64,000 nt of DNA from Watersipora subatra. Taxonomy: Eukaryota; Bryozoa; Gymnolaemata; Cheilostomatida; Watersiporidae. The stretch is from assembly GCF_963576615.1 (NCBI RefSeq), contig NC_088711.1, positions 23,468,182-23,532,181 on the forward strand, written 5' to 3'. The position numbers and the translations under genes were made by a program. This document shows, in pieces, positions 44,701 through 56,700 of this stretch. Every line of letters begins with the position of its first letter. Within the stretch, counting starts at the first letter, position 1. Under the pieces are notes generated by a model. It saw only the letters and a program-made list of their open reading frames with translations. It had not been told where the DNA came from and made no database searches.

Positions 44701-47700
44701 TGTTACGGAGAAAAAAAAGAGAAAACATATGGAAATTTCAGAATGAGTGTTTAATCAAACATGATTGATGAAATACAGAGCAGAAATCTTATCACATAAA
44801 GTGAATATTTTACATACAGCTCTATGTATAGGTAGTAACTTTAATCCCAGTGATTAGTCATGTGGTAGTGTAAAGCAGAGCATAATGCAAATGCATTGCT
44901 AGTGTTTGGAGCAGTGGCAGATGACTCAACTTCTATCACCTGAATATTAGCATCACTGTCTAAATTGGTCTATCTGCATGACCTCGCGTTACGACAGCAC
45001 ACCTATTACGTTTCGCCTTAAAACCTTTGCCTTAAAACTTTTGCCTTTCAAAACTTTCCAAAACACAAAAAACTTAATAAACTGAATGTAAAAATCCAAC
45101 TACTTTGGCTGGTGCCTAACAAATAAAATATTAGTTTGCAAACTTGTAACTTTTGTCCAAAAGGATTTTATTGTTTTAATTTCTAATTATAAGTAATCCT
45201 TTCTCACTGGCCAGACTTGAGAACGTATTTATTCATTATTAGAGACGATGGTTGGATTAGTATATTTTACATGTTTTTTATATTTCAACAGTAAAGAGAT
45301 CATCATATCACTTGATAAAACCAATTGAAAATGAAATTCACTAATTCATTGTTGTGCTAGGATTTCATGCAGTTTCAACTTGAACTCTGCCATCAATTTA
45401 CTACTGTGTCCTAAATAAACTTCCACAGCTGATAATTACATATAATTGCATTTCTACCACACATGAACCACTAGGAGCTTAAAATATGATGTTTTTCACA
45501 AAAAATAATGAAAAAACCGAAAAACCATAAAAACTGGTTTTTCCGGGCTGGTTTAAAACCGGGCTTAAAACCACTCGGTTTAAACCATTAGTTTAAACCA
45601 TTGGTTTAAACCAATGGTTTAAACCAATGGTTTAAACCAATGGTTTAAACCAATGGTTTAAACCAGTGGGTTGGCTTGGTTTAAACCATTGGTTTAAACC
45701 AAGCCAACCCTGATAAGAACACTATAAGCACACATTGATCATGGGCCAAAGCAGTTTATCTAGCATTACCGTTGGCACCTCGTTCCAGTGGCATTGTTTT
45801 GCACTTACTAGATAGATTTGATTGTGTATAATTCATATCCAATGAGTTGCCATGCGTACCCTGCCGTACCGTTCCCACAAGTGGGAGAACTTTCACATTT
45901 TTGGTTTGGTAGTGTTTAAGTAGTTGTCTCCTTTTACACCGAATTTCAAATCGGCCTTTTACAGAGTGAGTCACAGTTTTTTCATTTATTACAAAGGTCA
46001 AGGTCAAATCATTGCCTGCTGTAATTACTTTCTTGTCATGCATGCATGGTTTAAGCTTTGACATGGCTTGTGTAGACCACATAAACGGTTCTAAAAAAGT
46101 AATTCGATAAACATCGGCTAAGCACACAGGTCAAACACTTAGTCACTGTCGAGAAAGCTAATGGAACATTTTTTTAAAGAGCATGAAAAGTCTGTTTCCA
46201 ATGGTCTGTGCTTTCAATTTGTCTGCAAGAGCTCTCAGATTCACAGAGCATGCCATACAGGTCGACTAGCAACTGCAAGATAGATATTGTGAGGAAAAAA
46301 CGCAATCAGGTGAGTATATTTTTAGACTTGTAATACTTTACCACTTGAACATTTAAGGTGAGATAATGTGACTTATAATAATTATTCTATAAAACAATAA
46401 TTATGTAAATTAATTACATAAGTACTAATTACTATTAAGATGAAAAGAATGCTAACTTGGAAATCTGTACAAACCGGTAGTGGTGGCTACTGGTCAAGGT
46501 CCTCGTATTCAGTCTGAAAAATAATTAAATTTCAATCCAGCCAGGCATTAATCATTAGTCTTGCCCTTGTTTATCAAGTGGACAAAGCGTGTAAGTATTC
46601 ACACTGGTTTATTGGTCATATCTAAGTGATAATTATTTCCCCAGTCAATGTTGTCCTGGCATTCATTTAGCCACATGAAGAGAGTCAGAAATCTACTATT
46701 TATGATACCCCTTGTTAAGATGAAGATGAGCCACGAAAGAAAACCACAAGATCCAATTCTGCTGTCCACTTCTCCGAATCAAGACCTGAACTTGAACATA
46801 CATGCATGATTTGTGAAAAAAAAATGCGGTACTAATCTCACAAATCGACTACTCGCAAAGCTGTCCTTCATGTAGCCAAAGCTGTGTCTGCTGGTATGTC
46901 TATCTATTCTGTAAATTAGCTTTAGACATGGTTTCTTCAGCTGATTCGACTATTATAGTAATTTGTAAGCAGTGTCCTGTGTTACTTTGTAGTCCAACTT
47001 GTACTGGCACAGTACCGATGATTGGCATCACATCACCATACAAGCAGCTATGGCTCCTCACAGCTGATTCAAAATCCTATCGACATGTTCAAGCATGGTT
47101 GCATGGAAACATCTTGCTAATTTTGCGAGCGGTGCACCTGTCTACATATGTAAATGGATTGAAGTTGAAGAATGCTGCTACCATCAAACAGGAAAAACGT
47201 ATACTTTATAAAACTTTGATCAAGATGCGGGTGTTTTAGCGATGGCCTATCATAACAAGTGTTATGACGAGTATATCTGTGTGATGCTCAATGCACGACT
47301 GCGTAAGTGGTGAAAATGTTGGTCAATCTTGCCTCAACAGAATCAATTAATAAGATTGTTCAACACTTATTATGGTACCTCAAAACTTTTTATTTAAAGG
47401 GACAAGCGGAGAGTTGTGCCTCTAACTATAGTTTTTGCATATTACAGCCCAGGTTCCTTGATGACAACTGAGTTAGAAACCTTCTCAGAGGACCAGTCTT
47501 GATCCTCTGAGAAGATTTCTTAAACCGTAAATGCAATGACTTCAAGCTATTGAGGATGGGGGGCAATCCTTGTTGATGTCATGGCACTTATCTAAGCCCT
47601 GCCTGCCAGTGCCATTCTTTCAACATTCCATCAACTGTCTGCAACCATTCTTGATGTGCTTATTGTTCGTGCTAAGAAGTGCAAGGCTGCTTGTGTAGAT

Positions 47701-50700
47701 TTTATTATCAACAACTATTGCAAGAAGATAGTGAGCAAGAGAGTGAGGAGAGTGAGTGAAGCAAAAAGTGATAAAAAACTACAAAACAATCTGCATGTTA
47801 GTGATAAAGCTGTGAAGACATCAAACTAAAAAGCTTCTGTAAGCAACTAAGAAGTGATGTTAGCATTCATGGTTTCACGCTGGAAGACTGCAGTCAAGCA
47901 TGATACCCTGATACTCTACACTACAACAACAAGATCATGCTACTGGATTAATGTTAGCCCTCACCACTATTAGAGGTGCCTACTTTGGCTTGCTATTACA
48001 AGGAGACAGACACACATCTCCTATTGCATGCATGTCATGCTGCTGATGACTATTCACAGGTGGTGATCAAATCTTGTGACGTAGACGTTGCTATCATGGC
48101 ACTTGCCCATGGTGAGAATATTAATTGCAGACTCTCTTTTTCTTATTGGATAGAAAGATGAAAAGTGGCTATTAGATGTCAGTGCAATGGCTACCAAGCT
48201 CGGAAATAGCTCGGAAAGTCTCATGTTTGCACAAATTCTCTGGCTGCGATGCGGTTTTGTCCTTTGCAGGCAAAAGGAAAAAGAGTCATAGGAAACTCAT
48301 CAAAACATTTGTGAACCGTCAGCAGCCAATGAAAGGGCTCAGATAATCATTTAAGTTTCGGGGCAACTTTATTCTCTCTTTGAGAAATACACATGCAGAC
48401 TCTATGGCCAAGAAGATAGCACCCAGGAAATTTGCACAGGCTTCTACTGACTAAGGTGCAGGCTATCTGTATCTAGGTCTAGGCCGGTCAGTCCCTCTTT
48501 CCCTGCCTTCAATCGCTGGAAGAACATTTGCGTTGTGCCAATTATGTAGCAGCTATGTACATGTATATGGAAAGAGGCAACAACACCACTTACCAATACA
48601 TTATTTCCTTTTTTACATGGGTGGATACTGGGTAACGAAAACAATGAGTATGCAGTAAAATGTATTACCAAAATTATTGCCCACCTGATGTTCCGCAAGC
48701 AGTCCTATGTCAGTGTCAAAAAACCAGCTGCCGAGAGAACAGATGGGCCGGTATTATTGCAAAGCTGCCTTACACATGCTTAGCACATGCGTGTATTGAA
48801 ATAAAACTGAAGCAGCAGTAGCAAAGGATGCCGATGGGGAGAACAATGACTAAGAACTCAACATATTGAACAAATAGTTAGGATATGCAATATTTTGAAG
48901 TAACCCGGCTTGTTTTGTAAGACTGTTGATGCTAGCATTTTTACTATTAATCACCATGGTCACAGTACTTTCAGCTTTCTTGGTATTTTCTATGATTCAT
49001 CAGTTTTAGGTTATAGAACATAAATATAGTGTTTAGATTGTTTGTAAAATAAATCTATTAAACCATGTATATACATGTCTATATACATGTCTATATACAT
49101 GTATATAGTTTACATGTAACAATCGTAAGATATGGAATGTTAGAAAATAGATAGAACATTAACTTTGGTTTTACCTCTGACATTCTAAATCATAAAAAAT
49201 AATTATAAAAAGCGGCAAAGCTGATGCTTCTGTGGAAGGAATCTTATTGACGGAAGAAAAATCTTAAATAATCACTTTTATCAAGTTTCTCACAGAAGTG
49301 GGAATGGCAGCCACGGCAACTTTTCAGGTTTGAAATCTTCTTACCCTAGAACACTTATGTATTCGCGGCATCTAACTTTCGCGTTTTCACACCAACAGCC
49401 TTTCGCGAAAATTTTCTGAGTGAAACTAAACTATCATAACGAACGAGCGAAAACGCGAAAATAAATGGATTTCTTCATTGATATTCACAATAAAATCGTC
49501 ATATTAGAAATGCAGGCAATTTTCGTGTGTGGTTGGCTCATTGGGCAAGTTTTGCTAAACTCATTATAGCTAATACCTCGACTGAGCAGCATGGTAAAAC
49601 AAATTAAGATAATAAGTTTTTTTTGGAAAAGCCTAGACAAATGAAGATGATGATATTAGTTTAGTCATTGAATTTGTAACTAATGAGGATGACAGTCTGG
49701 TAGGGAAAGTCATAAAATTGAATAATAATTATTGTGGTAATGAATTTTATTACCAGCCAAAAGCTATAACAAACCGAGGCCATGGCCACCGTGGTGCGTG
49801 CTATAAATACTTGAATTCTAATATTGGTACAACATCAGTCACTGCGGCAGGGATCTTGACATCATTGATAGTCCAGGAGACAAACTGCAGCAAGCGATCA
49901 AATTGCATTATTGATCTTGCCTACACATTTCTACCTGTGGTTCATAAATACAAACTACCGTACTTTTCGGACGATTAGCCGCTACTTTTTTCTGATGATT
50001 TGAGCCATGCGGCTTATAAGTAGGCCTACAAGGGTGCGGCTAATCACTGTGGCTTATTCTGTGGCTTTTTCCTTCACCGCTAGGGCGAACTAACGGGAAT
50101 CTCCAATTAGTGCATTTCTAGCTGTGGAAGAAAATACGAAACAATGCCTCACGGTACTGTCCCGTTAGGCACTAAGTTAAAAAAGCGTCGGATAATACAA
50201 AACTGTGCCGTTCTACACTGTTCCGTTTTAAATGGCAAAGTTGCTGCCACATTAAAAAGCACAGTCCTAAGTTCTGCGGCCTATAGTAAGGTGCGGCTTA
50301 TGTATGGTTTTATTATCGTTTTTGGAAAATAAAAAACATGCAGCTTATATAGAGGTGCGGTGTATTTGATTAAACAGTACGGTAGTCCCAAATTGAAAAA
50401 TATTTCGTAATAGTGAACTGGACCTGAGGAATCTAATATTTGTTCCACTGCATTTATTTTCACATCACTATATTTTCGCACTCATCAGAGCTGCGAAATT
50501 AAGTTCCAGCGAAATTTTACTCTGTATGCTACTCACGAAACTAAATACTAGCGAAATATATGTGTCCTAGGGTACTCAAATTAGTCTAAATCACTACAGA
50601 AATTGCTACTGAAAGAGGATGCCAATAGAACATCATTTCTAGAGCTCTTTTGCCTGCTCGGCCCACAGCCTAACATACAACACACACCACACACACCACA

Positions 50701-53700
50701 CACAATAACAGCGTGGAATTATGGCCAATCATGAATAGAGCTTATAAATGTCCTAGTTGCCTGAAGTAGAACTTTTGTTTAATTTAACGAGAAGTTCTAG
50801 AGCGCCATATGAAAGTTGGTACTGGATCTTACAGCTGAGGAAATGTAGCTGTCTGTGAATGCTTAAAGGTTAGGGAGGTTTCTGTCAGTTCTGTTAGCTT
50901 GCCTGATTGGTTGATTGAATTGTTATTAGTTGCTTTCTTGTTGGCTTTGGGGGTTGTATGCATCGTCTGATGAACTATAATCTACTGTGAGTGACACAAA
51001 TTTGATCTGCAATAGGCTGGCACATTAAACAATCGATAAAAACGTAAACGGTAAAGATCAACAGAAATTAAATTAAAACAATTGGATCGACATAAATTGA
51101 AAGATTAAACTTGCAAGGAAAGTATTACTCATTTAAAAAATGTGGCCTTCAAGGTTCTATTTGATTTACCTATTTAACATTGCATATTTAAAAATGAGCT
51201 CAAAAAAGCGATAACAGCGCTAGCTTGTAGTAAAATCGCGTTTTTTGAGCTCATTTTTCTCGACATTCAGCCCATTAAACATCATGTAGCAAGCCATGAG
51301 CTATTTTAAATAGTTCATCTACCTTTCATAACAGACTGAGATTATTTTACAGGCTGAATTTGGATAATAGTGATTTTTAGCCACCCATCTCTATCATTCT
51401 AAATCACACTAAACATCCCTAACTTTCGTTCCTAAAAAGCTAGGCTACGTCAAGTATTTATGGGCGGAGCTTGTTGTGCCGATTGTGCTGTTTTTGAGAC
51501 AAATATTGAAACGCTTTAAAAAAGCTTTCATGACATTGAAAGTTAGTGGACCAATCATTATTTCAAGTACAAAACCCAAAATCAACGTGTTTGATTTATA
51601 GAGTTATCTTCCCCTAGAGTGATAACAGTGCCTTCAACAACACGAGCGTTTCCAGTGCCAACAAGAAGCGCTTAGGCCATGCCCCTTTTTTGTGCTAGTC
51701 AATCGTCGGGATTGACAGAACAATAAAATCAGCCATGAGAATGATCATGAATTTCCACAGTTCAGATAGTTATTATTGCTCATATTAAAGAAATGATGAT
51801 TATAGTTTATTTCTCTAATACATGCTTATTATTTAAAACAATTCAATACCTACATGACTTGCAAACTGAATAGATAGTGTTAAGTAAGTGAGTTAATGCA
51901 ATCAGTTACTCATAGATAAGATAGATAGTCCTACTGGGGTTGTATTACATTGGTGAGATGGGAAACTAATCGACTGCCATCAACTGAAAGTATTGACATT
52001 GTATGGTGATAGAGTGATTCATTGACACCACAGTCCACAAACAGCCCTTGCATGTAATATTAGATTTTAGTACATATCAATCAAACACATAGACTAGCTT
52101 GAAGCAAGGATATCCACTAGTTAGTGGACATCCTTGCTTGATGTAAGCAAGCAAAAAGTTTGAAAGTTAGAGTGGCAAATGTTGATATATGTTAAATAAA
52201 AATAAATTATACTTAATTATACTAAATTATAATTATATAAAAATATAGTAGACTTTTTTATCACCCTATTTATTCAATAATTTTTTATTGTAATCATAGC
52301 TAAACAGATTATATTTAGCCATTACTTGCTAATTATTTTACATTTACATTTAAACACATTTGCAGTTTTATTTTTCTTCCTAATTTATTTCAACAAAACA
52401 CTTCTTACATGATACAAAATTTAAAAGTTGTAGTTGTTTGAAAAAACTTGAAAGCATTTACAGTTGTTTTCTTTTTCCTCTTTATTCATTTTAACTGCTT
52501 AAAATTATTTTCTCATGATATGAAGTTTAAAAGTTAGAATGGTAAATGTTACATAAAAATGGATTTTCTGTCCGAAGACCTTTCTATTACTCGGGCAACG
52601 CCGGGTAGTACAGCTCATAGTTGATGGCAGTCGATTAGCTTCCCATCACACCAATGTAATACAACTCCAGTATGACTATTTATCTTATCTATGAGTAACT
52701 GATTGCATTAATTAACTATCTATTCAGTCCCTTTGCAAGTCATGTAGGTATGGAATTGCTTTAAATAATAAGCATATATTAGAGTAATAAACTATAATCA
52801 TCATTTCTTTAATATGAGCAATAATTACTAGAAATTCATGATCCTTGTTTAACCATTCTCATGGCTGATTTTATTGATCTAGTCAATCACTATGATTGAC
52901 TAGCACAAAAAAGGGGTGCGGCCTAATGCTTCTTGTTGGCACCGGAAACGCACGGGTTGATATCACTTTAGGGGAAGATAACTCTATGGTCTGATTTACC
53001 TAGAAAATACGATAAAAGTTGTACGTGACAGTTACATATGGTTGTTTGGTTTAACACTCAAGTTTCCCACTAATGGTTGACTAGCCCACGACAGCTCTAC
53101 TGACCAATGGTAGCTTTACTGACCAATAGCAGCTATACTGACCAATGACAGCTATACTGACCGATAGCAGCTCTATTGACCAATAGCAGCTGTACTGACC
53201 AATGGCAAGTTCTACTGACCAATGGTAGCTTTACTGACCAGTGGCAGCTATAATGACCAATGGCAGCTCTATTGACCAATGGCAGATCTACTGATCAATG
53301 ACAGCTATACTAACCAATGGTAGCTATACTGACCAATTGCAGCTCTATTGACCAATACCAGTTCTATTGAGCAATAGCAGCTATTCTGACCAGTGGCAAG
53401 CCCTACTGACCAATAGCGTCTATACTAACCAATAGCGTCTATGTCTATACTGACTAATGACAGCTTTACTGACAGCTTTAGAGCTCTCGCTCTGGCAATA
53501 ACCGATTGTTCCTCCTAATTTCAATTTGACAAAAACCAAATTTGAAGGAAGAGGTTAACCACAAGTAGCTGCAGCCTGTTTATTTTTTTCCTGTGAGCTG
53601 TCACCACTGCAAAACAACTCGCTTGTAGGCTCGGCATAGAAGTAACTGAGTAGTTAGTACATATATAGATTGGTTGGCTCTTTCAGTCCCTGCGGTTAAA

Positions 53701-56700
53701 ATCTGATCTAAATAGGCTATGTAGGGCAAAATCTATGTATTGAACTCACATTACAACAGATGAGCTATTTCTGAGCCAGCTATATAATGTTATGCTGATA
53801 TTTTCTGTAGATGCACAGAAGGCAATATCTCTGAAACACTATTTGAGAGTGAGTTCAACAACACATGTTTCTACTCCAACCTCAGCTTAGAGTGTCAGCA
53901 GTTTGAATATGATACATCAATATTCAGCAAGACTGTAGTCAGTCAGGTAGGAGTTGTCTTAATTTACCTCAGTTGAGAAGCTAAGAGTTGAGATGCTATG
54001 GCCTAGTGCCTCCTACAGACATTTTAGTTTGTAACAGGCATAATAAATTATTTTAATATCTGGGGGAAAAGTTGGACAGATGAACTTAGTTGAATATTCA
54101 ACAACAATGTTGACAGAAGTCATGTTTCCAATAAGTATCCGTGAGACAGCTATACTTTTTGTAAACATAGTTAGTCGATGAGGTGTGAGAGACGTAAAAA
54201 GGGGTTTTGAGCAAACAACATCATTTTATATAATGTGCTGATAGCATTGGAAGGCTTATGGCCCTATTGGTAGAGACCCTATTAGTAGCAACCCCAACCT
54301 ACCACTTTGGGGCCTCAGATATACTCCTCAGATATACTTTAATAGAATGAAATATTGTAAGACTGAACCATTACTTTTCCCTATGGTTAGTTTAAATGTT
54401 CCTTCTCTATTGGGGGTCCTACCACACAAAGTTGTCGTCAGAATAGTCACTTTTAAAATCACTGTCGTCACTTTTAAAATCACTGTCGTCACTTTTAAAA
54501 TCACTGTCACCTTTTTCAAGTTGGTAACCAAAACAACCTCTTTCTTCACATTCGTTATTTTAATACAAATATCCATTCTGGTGGCACTGGGTTGCGTTAA
54601 AAACCTGAAACTTGCTCAGTTTTAACTTCTGCTAACCAAAAGCATGGCTCAACCAGCGACCTTCACAAACTTATTAGCGATGTTTGGGAGCGTTGCTGAT
54701 TACTCCGCGAAGAGTGACAGCCGTCTTAGGTTTTCAGGGCTACATTTTTTGTACTGAAAATAGACCGAGATTGTCTTTAATAATCACTGTCAGTCACAGA
54801 CTTAGAAACGGATTTGCTGTCAATGTCGTGGCATTACATTGCTGTTTCCTTTATTTATTTGGCAGTCTATAAATGCTGAACCAGTTGCTTCAAACCAAAA
54901 CTAGTGAAGTTTCGGTTGAACGTATTGATTTATGGACAAATAATAAGTTAGTAAAGGTACGGCTACACGTAACAAATTTTTTGTTGGTTCTAACCGAAAT
55001 CACGAAATGATTGAAACACAGAATTATTCAGCGCTGCTAGAATCGTGCTAGCGAGCACGATTCCAGCAGCTTTTGCAATTAGCATAGTCCAAGAGACGTA
55101 TCATTACACACAATAAAAGTGCAAGTGCAATTCAACATAGTACACATGATGCAACTGCCTAGATTGCGTTATTGTATGTATTTATTGTTTGGACGCTATA
55201 GCTACAAATTGTTTATTTTTAAATTATATTTCCTTTTTAGCAACAAAAGTTTTGTGGTAAAAAATGTTGCCATTTTTAGCGCAATCAAGTCGATTGCATC
55301 GTATTTACAATGGTGGATTTTCTTAATATTTTTCTTGCGTGTCGCATTATGTTCTCGGACTACATATATCTTTAAATTTGCTAGAATCGTGCTCGCTAAT
55401 AATTTGTTTAATCTGTTAAAAGCGTTTCGTCGACGAACTCGGTGGGCATGCACAGCTCAAATAATTCTGTGAATTTCGACCGATTAATTCTGCGTTTTTC
55501 GTGATTGCGGCCAGAACTTCAAACCAACGAAAAATTCGTTACGTGTAGCCGTACCTTTAGTAATCCTACTTACATAATCATCGTCACCTACATTGATAAA
55601 TGGTCGTCTCGTCTGTCACTTTTTAAATATCCCTGTCGTCGGGTCGTCAGAATCGTCACAAAACATGGGAGGACCCCCTCTATTGGTATTGTCTGACCGT
55701 AATGGTGAAGATGTGCTGTTTATACCGAGTCACAGTGTGCTCTCGACCTGAATGTTTATCTCCATTGTACAAGCTTTGATGGAAGTCTCTGGATTGTTTC
55801 AGTTTGACCTGGTATGCTCCCGGGTCAGCTACACAACCATCAGCAACATTGCTTACATGGTAGTGGCCACTCCATTCGGAGTCGTCAGCGGCTGGCTGTC
55901 AGACAGGCAAGTTCCTAACACATGTATTTGCCCTGGTGGGAGCCAAAGAGCTGCAGCTAATCTCACGACTCATGTATTTTTATTCATTTATCAATGACGC
56001 AAGTGAAAAGTTTTGGTGCCTGTTAACCTTACAGCAAAATATTTTGACATAGTAACAAGACGAATATCAGTGTTTACAAACCAAAGCGTTTGCTTTTCTT
56101 CAGGTTTGGAAGACGCTTGCTATCTGCAGGAGGCATGGTATCTATGGGACTCATAGGGCTAGTCATGGCATTCTCTGTCAATATAGAGATGTACATAGCC
56201 CTGAGATGTCTCATGTCTATTCCAACTATCGCTGTCTATGACAGCACAAACTCCCTTTGTAAGTTTTAAGAAAGAACTATATTACAAAATCTACTAACAC
56301 ACTCCTGCATTATGTTCAAGGCTATAACGAAGGTGCTGCTGAAATTGAGTACTGCCAGGGAACTAATATAATAAAATGTTTATTGCGCCACAAACCAACT
56401 TCAGCTCACAAACGTCTTTAGTAACTGCAACAGTGGATGAATAATAAATAATACATATATTTGCTATTTTTTGAGAAGTTTTAAACTTGCATGTATGTAT
56501 TTAGTTTGGGTATAGGGTATATTTGGGTAGTTTATGGTATCATTGCTTGTTCAATTAAAACCGACTTTTCACTTCAGCGAGGTAACTGACCACGTTTACA
56601 CACTCAGCAATCATGGGATGACATTGGGCTTCACATGTCTTTTCCAAATCTTACCAGCTGACTTATAAATACTATATAAGCAGCTGCTGCTGCTTCACAA

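Noticed and set aside
52590..52615. CGGGCAACGCCGGG hairpin as a Helitron 3' end
   Set aside because: Similar hairpins occur near some Helitron or SINE ends, but no CTRR terminus in an A|T site or TC start could be placed, and the foldback arm begins right beside it.
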